From: Hedera helix
Lineage: Eukaryota; Streptophyta; Magnoliopsida; Apiales; Araliaceae
Reading direction: 5' to 3'
NCBI GenBank assembly: GCA_947179155.2
Contig: OX359273.1
Location: forward strand, 38,981,023 to 39,045,022
DNA length: 64,000 nucleotides
Shown: positions 1 through 11,589 of the stretch, in pieces
Layout: every line of letters starts with the position of its first letter
Position numbering within the stretch: position 1 is the stretch's first letter
Translations under genes and position numbers: made by a program
The notes under the pieces: model-generated
The model's database searches: none
The model's input: the letters and a program-made list of their open reading frames with translations, nothing else
What the model was told of the DNA's origin: nothing

Positions 1-306
1 ATTTGGAGTAATTAAAGATTAGGCAGAAAATTAGCTTGAATATTAGTAATTAAATAAATATGGAAAATCATTAATTAGTTTAGAGTATGTATATAATACT
101 CAAGTACAATACCAGTTAATTCCATTACATCAATATATCACCGAAAGTTAAACATAACATAGATAAACAATTAACTCTCTTCTAGACATGAACAAATCCT
201 TAATAACGTTAGACATGTTCTACTTCGGTCCCTTTTTGTTTCTCACTCAATCTTAGTATCAATTAATAAATATAGAGGGAGAGAAATTAAGAGAGAAAAT
301 ATTAAT

Positions 307-723
307 TCAGAGCCAAAGAGCTCCGGCATCCTTGAGGAGGGGAACAAGGGTACCATTGATGTGGCAGGCCATGAGCGTTTCAACTCCTCCCAAGAACTTT
401 CCGCCGATAAACACCGCCGGAACCGGCTGTTGCTGGCCGTCGCCGGCGATCTTGTAGAGGAAGGAGTGGATTTCGGGGCCGGCGGAGTCGCGGTCGACCT
501 CAACAATGGTGGGGCCGACCCCGAGGCTGAAGAGGAGCTGCTTGACCACGTGGCACATGCAGCAGCCGGTGATGGTGAACACCACCACAGCATTGCCCGA
601 GGCGAGGAACCGGACCCTCTCGTAAATGGACTCCATTTTCATGCACTGGGCTTGATCAGTTGTGGGACTAGTGCTGCTGGTGATGTCCATTCGAATTTCT
701 GATGGTTGATTTTCGACCTGCAT
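307..723 (-). CDS. CC-type (ROXY) glutaredoxin
   Basis: A 138-residue thioredoxin-fold oxidoreductase of the land-plant CC-type glutaredoxin class. Such proteins act in cytosol and nucleus, use glutathione, and bind TGA bZIP factors to control development and stress transcription. Seen: the CCMC active site at residues 54-57 after a VVVFTITG strand, the VPAVFIGGKFLGG glutathione-binding stretch near 101-113, and the C-terminal ALWL motif that family members use for TGA interaction. Length and single-exon form match the family. The frame is open up to 858, but I choose the ATG at 723: the 45 extra residues are Ser/Asn-rich, resemble no glutaredoxin and translate the GA-rich leader. An internal ATG at 690 is a second candidate. 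The stop is TGA at 307-309. The ROXY subgroup cannot be fixed from sequence alone, so no symbol is given. Confidence 0.95.
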   Translation of the reverse strand: MQVENQPSEIRMDITSSTSPTTDQAQCMKMESIYERVRFLASGNAVVVFTITGCCMCHVVKQLLFSLGVGPTIVEVDRDSAGPEIHSFLYKIAGDGQQQPVPAVFIGGKFLGGVETLMACHINGTLVPLLKDAGALWL

Positions 724-800
724 GTTTTCTGATACTTGATCTTTTAATTCGAGTTGTTTATTGTATAAGTTGCTAGCTAGTGAGAGAAAATTTAAGCAGA

Positions 801-995
801 AAGGGGAGAGAGAATATTGGGAATTGGATGAGGAGTGAGAAAGATATTTTTGGAACACTTTGTTTACCGAGTGTTTTATGTATATATAGAGCTAGGAGAG
901 AGAGAAGGGATGAAATAACTCAAAGAAGGGGAGAGAGAATATTGAGAATTGATCCAATATATAAGAGGGGTTTTGAGGAGTACTTTGTTTAGTAG
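801..995. repeat. Direct duplication of about 125 bp in the glutaredoxin leader/promoter
   Basis: The block AAGGGGAGAGAGAATATTG at 801 recurs at 926, and ACTTTGTTTA at 857 recurs at 982. Both are offset by 125 bp, with GAATTG also shared. This is an imperfect tandem duplication spanning the presumed transcription start and leader. Confidence 0.7.
881..888 (-). promoter_or_regulatory. Putative TATA box of the glutaredoxin gene
   Basis: A TATATATA stretch about 160 bp upstream of the chosen ATG (minus strand), with GA-rich leader sequence between. Position and composition fit a plant core promoter. A (TA)n microsatellite at about 1018-1038 is a less likely alternative. Confidence 0.5.
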
Positions 996-1162
996 TCTAG
1001 GGTATTCTACGACCCATATATATATATATATATATATAAGAGTGGGAATGAATGTAGTTGTTACAGTTAATTGAACTATTACCCTAAAGTGATGTAACTT
1101 TAATTAATAAAGTGATAATTAATTAATCAATTTTGCTATGTATATTGATTTTGTCATTTATC

Positions 1163-1244
1163 CATGCAATGACCTTTGCAAAAAATAGTGGAACTCACCA
1201 CTTACATGGTGGGTCCTATCATTTTTTACAAAGGTCATTACATG
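1163..1244. repeat. 82-bp near-perfect palindrome (small foldback/MITE)
   Basis: Arms 1163-1186 and 1221-1244 are inverted copies with 22 of 24 positions matching, and CACCA/TGGTG continues the pairing inward. It lies about 280 bp upstream of the glutaredoxin TATA box. No clear TSD was found, so the superfamily is open. Confidence 0.6.
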
Positions 1245-1828
1245 AATTATTGCAAAATATCATTACTCATATCTTTTTTCTTAATTAAATGATTGAATTA
1301 TTCATGTTTTTATACTTGGGTCACAACTAACTGGTTGTGGTAATATATACATAATTTTGACTTAAATTAATGTCCTTTGAATTTTAGTCAGTTGCATGAC
1401 GGGGATGGCAATGAAATGGGGCCGGTTTTGCCCTACCTCTTGCCTCACCTAATTTTATCATCAATAAATCAATCAAGTTCAAAGTGATGTCTCTTTCTGT
1501 TTTAAGTTTATAAATTTCATTGTTCCAATCATCTGGTTCACTGGTACTGCTATTAAAAAGTCTCATGTTTATGTTATTGATGGTTGCTCTAGTTGTGCTT
1601 CTATTTTTCATTCCCATCATCGTATTGATGATCGGAATTATTTCATTATTCCTTATTAATAATTGTGCAATTTATGGTGTAGAGTCAAAAAGGGATTTCG
1701 ACTAAAAACTATTAACGACCAATCCAATAAATCCTCTTCAATATAATTGTATGATTAATTTTTTTTATTAAGATGGGATAAAAAGGCATTTGTTATGTCT
1801 GTCTAGTTTATATAATCATCAAAATAAT

Positions 1829-1870
<42 letters not shown>

Positions 1871-1916
1871 GTAGGTAATAGCTAGGATAATGCTGCAGGC
1901 TGCATGCATGTACGTG

Positions 1917-1965
<49 letters not shown>

Positions 1966-3597
1966 GGCAATGTCTGATATCTTCTTTTTCAAAGACGAAC
2001 ACAAACACAACATTAGGATAGGAGGAGAGTAGTACTAGTACAGACTCCTCATATATCATCCTTCAGTCCTCTCTTAATGATCATATATCTCTCTACCTTT
2101 TAAAGCATGCTCTTTTCACCTGCGTATGTTTTTTTTGTATCAACACTAGTATATATATTTGTGTATTCGACCGACTCCTACCCTATATAGAGACTAGACT
2201 TGAGAGAGTATTGGCTTCTATATGGTTGGAATGGAGCCCTAATAAATATTCCTCATTGCCTTATAATTGAGCATATGGTGCGCACCGCACAAGTATTTTC
2301 AAATGTTTATTGTGCCAACTCGGTTAATATATAAACTAAAAAATTATTCTTGAAAAAAGGGTCGTTTTGATATATCATATTTAATTTTAAAATGAAAGGT
2401 GTAATAACCAATATTGCTAGGTCCATAGAAGATTTAATAGACACCGGAATATATAATAGTTCGGGTCAAATTTTAAATTTAAATCAAATAGTAATGTATC
2501 AAGACATAATTGATGATCTAAATAATACATTTTTTGTTACATCTTAGCTCATCAAAAGTCGAACCTAAAAGTCATGTTTTTAATAATATTTTAAACTTTA
2601 TATATTATCCAATTATCTCACTAGATTGATAATCTGTAGAAGGTATAGGTTAATTTTAAAATTGACATATTTTAATTTTATGTAATATAGAGAAATAATA
2701 TAAATAAACGATTATAATTAGCTAGGAAGTTTTCTTAAATTTAACTTTTTTTAATAATTTTGATACATCATATCTAGAAATTGGAAAACAGTAGATACAC
2801 ATGCATACGCAGATCATATAAAAAAAAAGTTCATGAAAACATATGTTTTACAAAAAAAATATTTTCAAAATATGTATAGATAAACTTGAAAACAGTAGAT
2901 ATAAACATCTACAAATAATTTTCAATTTTTTTGATACATGCAACATGCATGTATACACACGCGCGCGCACACACACACACACATACATACATACATACAT
3001 ATATATATATATACATACATATATATATATATACATACATATATATATATATATATTCAATTATTATGTATATTTTATGAAATATTAAAATTTTATATAT
3101 TATATTAAAAAAATTAAAAATCTAAAATAATAAATTCGATATTAACTAAAATTATTGAATAAAATTATTGTGAGTCAACTTAAGATTAACATTATAATGA
3201 CTTGTTATATTTAGTTATTAATGTTTGAATGTGAAACCGGAGATGTTACGGAATTAGAGAAAGCGTTAAGAGACAGATTAATGGCCCAAAGTGTTTAGTG
3301 GTGTTAGTTCATGGAGAGGATTGACGAGTTATACTACGTACTACTGCAACTGCCAAGGCGTGAGTCGTACGGATATTATCAGCTGCAGGCTTCTGTTTGA
3401 TCATATATGTATCATCTATAGCTACCCTCATGAGCCTACACCACCTGTACGGCTGCAGCAACTTTGAACGCTAGCTATATATATACACACAAAGACACAT
3501 ACTTCTTTTGTTGTCTCTTTAATTCATTGATCCTAACGATATCATATTGCTCCTAATACTCCGATATATGCATTCATATACATATATACATATATAT
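1245..3597. other. AT-rich spacer with microsatellites
   Basis: No convincing gene seen. It holds (TA)n arrays at about 1832-1867 and 1918-1960, and a compound CA/CATA/TA array at about 2958-3056. Near 1398 there is a GGGGATGGCAATG segment like the end of a common hAT-type plant repeat. The block at 3230-3480 is less AT-rich but has no coding signal I recognise. Confidence 0.6.
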
Positions 3598-4346
3598 TAG
3601 TGGTGCATAAATGATCTGTGGCCTATGATCCGACTTTAATCCGACCTAAAATTGACCTGGTCAAAGTCTGGCCTGGCCTGAGGCCTGACCCAACCTTAGG
3701 TCTAGTCTGACCTGGTTCACCAAAAACTTGGTTCGGTCTGCAAATTTTCTTTATTCGCTACTTCAATTCTTCCACTGCAGACGAAAATTTCATCTTTGTA
3801 ACAATTCATTCAATAAAATAAATAAAATTCACGTATTTTAATACGTTCATTCATTCATGCATGTTTGTTTATATATAAATAAAGAAATCCATGAAAACAC
3901 ATTGACTAGTGTAATATATAAGGATTTTTCTTACCTAACTAGCAACCTATACTTCTTACAGATCTTTTATTGTATCTTTATTTTAATAGATACTTAGCGT
4001 AACAACTAAAAAGTCATTTGCAAAATAATAATAATAATAAAAAAGATAATTTTTATTATTATAATTTGAAAGTTGTAACTTGTAATACATTACTTTTAAT
4101 TAATACATTAATTGAGTTTAAAATTTTAATTAGTATTTTAATAATATTTAAAATTACCAAAAAAATTATTTGAATGGATCGAATCGGATTAGTTTGGCCT
4201 GCAGGTCTCAACAGACCCCCTTTTTGAGCGCCAAGCTCGGCCTAATCTGCAGGTCAAAAGTCAAAGGCCCGGTCCGACCTGGTCAACGACCAAGGCCTGG
4301 CAGACCCAAACTGAGCCAAGCCAGACGGGCCTGTTGTGCATGCCTA
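3598..4346. mobile_element. Non-autonomous hAT-type element
   Basis: The left end TAGTGGTGCATAAATGA and the right end, read inverted (TAGGCATGCACAACAGG), are related imperfect TIRs. The 8 bp on both sides read ATATATAT, as a hAT TSD would, although the site is itself TA-rich. Inside, GC-richer blocks of repeated GGTCTG/GACCTGG motifs sit at both ends (about 3610-3740 and 4190-4340) around an AT-rich core. No transposase ORF is visible. Confidence 0.65.
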
Positions 4347-4570
4347 ATATATATATATATATATATATATGAGACAATTATTATAATTACTATTCTAACA
4401 ATTTAAAATTAGATTAAAAAATTTTCTCCCGCTAATTAGAGATTTTAGTGGCAGTTTTTTTTAAAAAAAATTAATCTTATCATCATCAGAGTCTCTAACA
4501 GCATAGACTTCCACATTGAAAATATTTATTTTTTAATTGTCGAAATAATAATTGATTGATGTAGATTCGA

Positions 4571-4603
<33 letters not shown>

Positions 4604-6080
4604 TGCATGCTGCAAGTTCCTTATCATACATATATGCATGTACTATATACATGTGTAGAGAGAGAGAGAGGAGAGTTTTTTTTTTATGCTGATGAAAGAC
4701 TGTCAGTATGACTGAATACCGACAAGCCGACAGGTAACGTCTAACACGCCGTCGTGTGACGGTCAGCCCAGTCGGTCGCTTTCCTTTTTCCTTTTTATTT
4801 TTTGATAATGATCGCTTACCTTTTTACGAGTTGCTCAGTCCTGAATAGTAGGGACGCTATAGACGTATACACACACTACACTACAATATATCTATAACTA
4901 TTATTTCTGTTTATAAGCTTTATTATTCCACCATTCGTTTTCCCAGGCATATGTACCATTCCTTTTGTCTTGATCCAACTTTTTCTCATTAATGTTTTTT
5001 TGGAATCGATATTTAGAATATAATTTCACAAATATAAATAATAAATAAATTTTATATTTATGTGAGAAAAAAATTATAAAAATATCAATATATTTCTATT
5101 TTTTTAAATCTCCTTTTTAAGTTTAACCAAAATTCTTTTCAAGTAACTAATTTAAATGGGCGGTAGAAATTTTGAATATTTAATTAAGGTGATTGATATT
5201 GTTAAAATAAAATATTATTGTGAAAGTAATAATTATCATTTAAAAATTAAGTGTTACTAAAAGAACTACAAAAAATTAATAAATATATATTTATTCTGAT
5301 TATATCGATGTTAGCGACGTCGAGTTTTCATATGTCGAGTGATCTTAAATACTCCATCATATATAACTATATTAATTACTCAACCTTATGGTATATAGTG
5401 TTACGAAAAAAATGTAATATTGAGCTACCAATGAAATCAATGACATGAATCTGAGATTAAAATAATTAAAAACTCCTCCTTTAGAGATTAGGATTTTTTT
5501 CATTATCCATTTCACCCAATTTCTTGCGATATTTAACAACACAATACAATTTATTGTAATTAATTAGCAACATAATAAAATTTATCACAAATAATTGTGC
5601 TATCATTGCTATAAAAAGATTAAAATATAATTTGCCAAAATTTGTGTGGTTGTTGAGTTTAAACTAGTCATAATGCACCTCAAAATTCTTTCTCATTAAA
5701 CAAAATATACCCTCACTTTTAACCGGTTAAAATTTTGAAAAAAAAACTTTAGAGTATATTTTTTTATATTTTAAATATTAGGGTATAAACCTCAACAACT
5801 ATATTTTAATCCTAAAAAAATAATTATTTTGCTAAATATGTATTACATAAGTTTGGATGAAAAGTGTACTACTAGAGATCCCTAATCCCTTTTTTAATTA
5901 CTCTCTCTTATCAGTCTTCTAGAAAATACAAAAATAGTGAAAAGGAAGTGAAAGAACACTTATTTTGGCCCTAAATTAAATTTGCCTTGCATAAAAATTC
6001 TATTTCCCTCCACACGTTCCCCAACGGGTTACAATATTCAAGTTTTCAATAATTAATAACTCCGACTATTTTCCTGCTCA
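4347..6080. other. AT-rich spacer, no gene seen
   Basis: Contains a (TA)n run continuing from the hAT site, TC/TA and GA microsatellites at about 4571-4602 and 4656-4671, and homopolymer tracts. The short ORF at 5251-5448 is AT-rich without family features and is not called. Confidence 0.5.
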
Positions 6081-6086
6081 ATATCC

Positions 6087-6094
6087 TATAAAAA
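6087..6094 (+). promoter_or_regulatory. Putative TATA box for the 6231 gene
   Basis: TATAAAAA lies 144 bp before the ATG of the 152-codon gene and is followed by a CT-rich leader. This is consistent with a plant core promoter. An ATG at 6217 opens a short overlapping out-of-frame upstream ORF. Confidence 0.5.
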
Positions 6095-6230
6095 AGGAGG
6101 GCCATTAACTAAATTTTTACACCTCAAATTAACAAAACACAACTGATTCGCCTCTCCATCTCTCTCTAAGCATGCATGCATAACCCTAGCTACCCTTTTC
6201 CTCAAAAAAGTAATATATGGCATTAGAAAT

Positions 6231-6689
6231 ATGGAGACAGAGCTTCAAAAACAAAAACTTTTACGTTCATTCAATCTAAAATCCGATTCATTCAAACTCC
6301 GGGGAACCGATTCCTCAATCCACAGAGAACATGATCCAGACATTGAATTTCAAGGCTACACCAGCCTCAAAGACGTTATACACTCCCCGCCAACAAGTGC
6401 TGCATCTCTTGACGCCATCGCCTTCGATTCTTCCACCATTTCCATCAGAAATGTGCTTGTGAAGCATGCGGCATCGGTCTACGTTCAATCGGCCATTCTT
6501 ACCAACCGGGAGCGGAATTGTTTGACGGATTTTCTAGCAAAGATTAAGAGTCAGGTCTCGTGCCGATCGTGCTGGCAGATCTACGTTAGGGAGCCGCTAA
6601 GCGCTTGTTTCCGGGTGATATTCCGGTATCTTCGTTACATGGTGAACGGGGCTGCTAGAATTTGGAGGGGGAGGGTGGCGATAAGGTGA
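6231..6689 (+). CDS. Small plant protein of unknown function
   Basis: 152 residues in one exon with near-normal plant coding composition, which stands out from the AT-rich flanks. It has a plausible TATA box and leader upstream. Visible features: a polar N-terminus; a GYTSLKDVIHSPP segment near 42-54; a conserved-looking ISIRNVLVKHAASVYVQSA core near 71-89; a CRSCW motif near 110-114; and a basic/aromatic C-terminal helix rich in R, F, Y and W, possibly membrane-associated. There is no signal peptide and no catalytic motif. The SLKD..SPP plus ISIRN.LV..AA arrangement reminds me of a family of uncharacterised 130-170 residue plant proteins, but I cannot name it. No function is assigned. Confidence 0.75.
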   Translation: METELQKQKLLRSFNLKSDSFKLRGTDSSIHREHDPDIEFQGYTSLKDVIHSPPTSAASLDAIAFDSSTISIRNVLVKHAASVYVQSAILTNRERNCLTDFLAKIKSQVSCRSCWQIYVREPLSACFRVIFRYLRYMVNGAARIWRGRVAIR

Positions 6690-7004
6690 GAGTAATATTA
6701 TGGACTTTGATAAATTTATTTTGATGGAGTTTCAAGATCTATTTTTAGGTTTCTTCCAATGTGTTGTTAAGCTTTTTTTCTTCAAATGGGCAAGACTGTT
6801 ATATATTGTTAATTGATTTGTAAATTAAGTATGTTATTTATTGTTCTTTTTATTGTTAAGGATTTAATTGTATAGCGAATGGCAAAAAATATGAATTATG
6901 GGAGATTTTGAGAAGGTTGGATTTGGAAATGATTAATTATGGAATCATGATATGCTTGGTCAATTTTTTTTATAATTTATTTATTATTATATTATAATTC
7001 TTTC
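6690..7004. other. 3' flank of the 152-codon gene
   Basis: AT-rich, probably the 3' UTR and terminator of the preceding gene. It ends at CTTTC (7000-7004), the left target-site duplication of the Tat element. Confidence 0.6.
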
Positions 7005-7564
7005 TGTTAACGCCTGATTTTGTAAGCACGTGGAAAATCACCAAAGCACGAGCACCTGCAACCACAAGACCGTTAATCACCCCCAACAATAGCGACGGCT
7101 TGGGCCGTCCGGGGATGCTCCGGTGTGAGAGTAAGTAGCAGGCCAAAAGCGTAACAATAGAGAACAATAATGCTGGAATTATTATAACTCTGTGTAAAAT
7201 ATAAGAGTGTGTACCATAATTCAGGAGCTAATGACTTGTATTTATAATGCATGTCATCCCCAGAATCCTTATTGGAGTGAGGTATCCCAATCCAAACCAT
7301 ATTAGGATTACCCTTGTTGTCCATAGAAACCCTTCCTAATCACATGTCTGATCTCCACGAAAACAGGAAAAAGACACCTAATAGGACTAAACCTCAATCA
7401 CCCCAAGCCGTGCGGAAACTATCAACCAAGAACTGGGTCTCTCATCCCCGAGCCCAGCCCGGCCGAACCCCCATGCCACAAGGTCCATAACCAAAATCCG
7501 AACCCAACCCATCATTTTTACCCAGCCCAGACGACATCCGGGTCGGACAAATCCTATCCCAACA
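7005..7564 (-). repeat. 3' LTR of the Tat element
   Basis: 560 bp with TG..CA termini, nearly identical to 21736-22295. The PPT abuts it at 7565. It is also the upstream flank of the antisense gene and may supply that gene's promoter. Confidence 0.95.
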
Positions 7565-7581
7565 TTACCCCCCACTCTCCT
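7565..7581 (-). other. Polypurine tract of the Tat element
   Basis: On the minus strand AGGAGAGTGGGGGGTAA lies immediately before the TGTTGGG start of the 3' LTR, as expected for the plus-strand priming site. Confidence 0.85.
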
Positions 7582-7929
7582 AATTTAAAAGGTAGAATGA
7601 GGAGAGTATAACGCCACCCCTTTAATCATACATAATCCTAACCGTTGCCAAACAAACCCCCAACTGCCACCCTATCACATCAGACACACGTGTTCTCCAA
7701 AACCCAGATACAAAACCCTTGCTTTCGATAGAAACCCTTCATCGTCCTCAACATTTCAAAGTCCCCTCCTCTCTCCTCGTACAGGTTTAACAGCAAAACT
7801 CTCAACAACGCCCCTGCTATAGCATCAAAAATCCTCCGATTCCTCTAATCGGCACTCCCCATTCGATTACAGACTCCAAAACTCATCTAAGCACTAACCC
7901 CCAAAACCCAAATCCTTCTATCGGAATCC

Positions 7930-8676
7930 ATGGCTTCCTCCACTGTTGTCGCCTCCATAACAAAACAACAAGAAGCCACAATAAGGGCAATGTTCAATGA
8001 CGAAGAGGAATTCAGCCACGCCAACACCCCCTCTAAAATCACTAAACAAACCCTCCATCAATACAAAAGAGATTTCCATTTCCCCGGCGAGTACTCCCTT
8101 ACCGTACCGAAGCCTGAAGAACGACTGTACTGGCGTCCATCCACTCCTAAAGTCGCCGTCCCAGTCCAGGTCTTAAGGAACGGCGTTCGATTTCCCCTCC
8201 ATCCCTTCATTACCAATCTCCTAGACTTCGTGGGAATAGGTCTATCCCAATTAGTCCCCAACTCATATATCCATATCATATGCTTCATCGCCCACTGTCA
8301 CGACCTCAAAATTACCCCATCTCTCGACTTCTTCTTCCACATCTTTTGCCTAACCCGATCCAAAGAGGCAGGGTTCAGAACCATAAACAGACTCCCAGGC
8401 CAGAAAGCATGGATGCAGCTGCCCTCAAGCAACAAAGGATGGAACAAGGAATGGTTCTACGTCTCCGGCCCTGACACCCATCTGATTCCACCATGGGGAA
8501 ACCCAGAGAAACCAACCGTCGACCCCATCACCGAAGAGCGAGAAAACAAGTTCAAACGCCTCTGTAGGAAGATCCCCGAAGACCCATGGAGTATCAACCT
8601 CTTGGCGGACCACAAATGGCTACATTCCCACGGACATAAGTTCCCGAACTCAATTTTCCTTTATTCTTCGTACTAA
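7930..8676 (+). CDS. Antisense gene of the Tat element, N-terminal exon (gypsy-type 'Transposase_28'-like)
   Basis: 248 codons on the strand opposite gag-pol, between pol and the 3' LTR. The core RFPLHPFITNLL, then a GIGLSQLVPNS helix, a PSLDFFFHIF segment and a KGWNKEWFYVSG motif, matches the plant proteins annotated as putative gypsy-type transposon (the family I know as Transposase_28). Tat elements are known to carry such antisense ORFs; their role is unknown and no transposition chemistry has been shown. The ATG at 7930 follows about 365 bp of leader downstream of the LTR. The stop at 8674-8676 may be intronic: an acceptor-like TTTGGCATCAG ends at 8720 and an open frame resumes, but I found no donor of matching phase. 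Confidence 0.8.
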   Translation: MASSTVVASITKQQEATIRAMFNDEEEFSHANTPSKITKQTLHQYKRDFHFPGEYSLTVPKPEERLYWRPSTPKVAVPVQVLRNGVRFPLHPFITNLLDFVGIGLSQLVPNSYIHIICFIAHCHDLKITPSLDFFFHIFCLTRSKEAGFRTINRLPGQKAWMQLPSSNKGWNKEWFYVSGPDTHLIPPWGNPEKPTVDPITEERENKFKRLCRKIPEDPWSINLLADHKWLHSHGHKFPNSIFLYSSY

Positions 8677-8720
8677 GGCATTCATCTAATCTCCCCTCTT
8701 TTATTTTATTTTGGCATCAG

Positions 8721-8862
8721 TAGTTGAAATTTACAAAAACCAGCCCTTCGCGGCTAACCCTTCATCAGCCATCGAACCCACTCCCGACCCGGCTACAAGA
8801 CCAAAACCCTCTTCTCACCCTGCTCCCCAACCAACGGTAAGACCAGATCACCATGCCCGTAG
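8721..8862 (+). CDS. Antisense gene of the Tat element, second exon, left part
   Basis: An open Pro/Ser/Ala-rich frame follows an acceptor-like CATCAG and reads VVEIYKNQPFAAN then a PTPDPATRPKPS linker. It is cut after CGTAG by the nested element at 8863. The frame resumes at 13835 exactly in register once one CGTAG copy is discounted, so it was one exon before the insertion. This is a low-complexity linker between the N-terminal domain and the coiled coil. Confidence 0.65.
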
Positions 8863-10319
8863 TGTAATATCCCAGATATTTCATGAGATTTTTTTTAATA
8901 AGGTCTTGATGATAAAATAAAGGTTGTAGATTAAAACCTAGTTCTGTGAGAAGGGTGTAAATAAATGGATAAATTTTGTTATCTATGTGTTAGTAAGAGC
9001 CTGGGAGGTTCAAGTGTTGCAGAATCCTAAAAATTCTCTCTTTGAGCAAAGATGCCTTAGAGGGACGAGTAAATCAGTTATTAACTCAGGATGCGATTAG
9101 TGACTCGATAGATAAGAGAATTATAATAAAGACAATTCGCCAGGGTAAAACAAGGTAGTATGACACCTTTAAAATTTGATGAATTATTTGATGAATAAGA
9201 TAAGCTAGGTATTGTTGTGGTAATTCGATTTTAAGCCAACCTAGTTGAAATGAACCCGAAAATATAATAATAATGTTATAATTAAAATTTAGAATTTAAA
9301 TTTTCTAAATTAGTGAATTAATTAAGGGTGATTATTGTAAACCCTAAGAAGGGGTATTCTGAATATTGAATATCCGAGATTTTATTTTAAGGTTGTTCGA
9401 TCAACGGGATTATTAAAATGACGAACAAACTTAGGAAATTAATACCGAGCGAGCGATATGTTGAGAAACCCTAATTAGGATTCAATGAGGCTTAATTAGG
9501 GCAAGTCTAATTGGATTAGATGATTAAATTAAAATCGTTTAGTGAATCGACTCGATAATTAACTAAACCTACGCGCGATTATTAAGTTCAAGCAGATGCG
9601 CGACTCGCAGTAGCAATTGAACTAGAAATAGCTCCAGTAATAAAATAAAATAATTAGTGGATGAATCCTAGAGTTATTAATATCGAGAAATCGATAAGTT
9701 AATTAATTAATTAAATATTCAATTTACTTCGAATATAGCAGAACGAAATAAATTTAGTAAATTAATTAGTATGATTACTAATTAATGGGAAATGGGAAGA
9801 ATATTTAAAATCCCAATTAATAGTCCAAATAAAATAACTAATTAGTGGACTAACTCAATTAAATATTTAACAAGTCTAATTAATTGTTTAATTAAGGATT
9901 TGTGATTTTAGTGTGGTTAATTAAATAAATTAGCCCAATAAATTAATTAAAGGGAGCCCAATTGAGAGTCCAATTTAATTATTTTCCAAGCCCAAACTAA
10001 AGTGTATTGGGAGCCCAAATGTTGGTCCAAAGAGGATTTAAGTGGTGACCCATTATATATATATAAGTATATATATAATTATGCATCAATTTGGAAAATA
10101 AAGGAAAAATAAATTACATATATAGATATATATAGGGCTGCTGGCAGCAGCCTATAAAGGCCCTAGTAGGCTTGCTTGGCTCTAGAAAAATATTAAAGAA
10201 ATCCTAGAAAACATGGCCCCTAGATCCCTCCTCATTTTGTGGGTCTTTGTTTGTGTTTAATTAGGCTAATGTGGTCAAAGCTTGCTTAATTAAGGAGATA
10301 AACTAAATTAACCTTCTTC

Positions 10320-10327
10320 TATAAATA
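10320..10327 (+). promoter_or_regulatory. Putative TATA box inside the solo LTR
   Basis: TATAAATA followed within about 60 bp by a GA-rich, leader-like region (10380-10430). This would be the U3/R junction area if the element is an LTR. Confidence 0.5.
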
Positions 10328-11589
10328 TAACACTCCCCCAACTCTTTTGAAGGGTTAGAAAAATTGTAGAAATCAGATTTTAGAGATAGGAAGAGAGGAA
10401 GCCAAGAGAGAAAGAGTGAGAGAGCAAAGTACCTCCATTTTCTTCCTTTCTTGTGAGCTTAGTACCACAAATATACCAAGAACACCTCCAAGAGGGGCCA
10501 CGGCAGCAGGAGGGGAGGTCTTGATGCCATCAAGTTTCATATCCTATTTTGAAAAGATTAGAAAACAAGCCTTTAAACCAAAAAGGTAAGTAGAAAACCC
10601 TAAAAACCCTAATGTTATATCCTATATATAATATTTTGTTTGATTTATGTTGATCAAGCTTTAAATGCTTAAAAGCATGCTAGGACGTTAGAAGTATGTG
10701 TTAGAGTATTTTTCATGATTTTTCGTATGGGTTTATGTGGAAAAGTTAGCCAAAATATACAAAATCATATTTGCCGGAAAGTTATAAACCGAGCAGCCCA
10801 TAAACGGAGTTACTGTTCACACGCCGTAAGTCGGATTTTTGATCCGTCAATTTTGTTGGATAGATCTTGAAGTTATGTAAATTCTCAAACTTGAATGACT
10901 AAAATCCGATTTAAAACGAGTGAGATATGATTTTTCTACTAAAACACTCCACTGTCGGAAGTTTTGCGTGAACAGTCCGGTTCCAGGCTGTTTTTGGAGG
11001 TCAAATCATGTCCGAAAAATTAATCCAATAATGGAAAATTGTAGTTCGAGAAGATACGAACGCAACAATATAAAGTAGAGCTCCATCGGAGTTATAGAAC
11101 TCAAGTTATTAAGGTTTTAATAAAAGACCCCAAAGCTTGACAAAAATCTGGAATAAGGCAATGTTACTGCCGGTTTTTTTTCGGTGAACCGGCCGGAGCA
11201 TTCCGGCGGCTGGTTCACCCATTTTCCGGCCGGTTCCGGCGACGGCCCAAACTAGAAAGTTGCTTGGAATTTTGTGTACTATTTTATGGAATTTAATGGT
11301 ATTTTTGTAATGTCAGTAGCTATTTTTCATAATTATTAAATGATAAAAGCTTACTAAATGTATGAAAAATAATAAAAAGTATTTTTAAATTTTGGAAAAA
11401 TATGAACAAATAACCTACTGATTATTTGAAGTGTTATAGGTATTGAGATGATATTATTTCTGAAAATTGGTATTTTTCATATTATTTATGGTGTAAATGT
11501 ACACTAATTTGTGACTACCTAGCTAATAATTCAAGAAAATTATAAATAAATTATTATTAAATCTTAAATATGTTCTTTATGTATTTAAT

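Noticed and set aside
1384..1620. Minus-strand ORF of 78 codons
   Set aside because: Covers a decayed GGGGATGGCAATG repeat end and AT-rich sequence; no protein features.
1808..3088. ORFs at 1808-2059 and 2843-3088 encoding long Ile-Tyr or Tyr-Met runs
   Set aside because: Translations of TA and CATA microsatellites.
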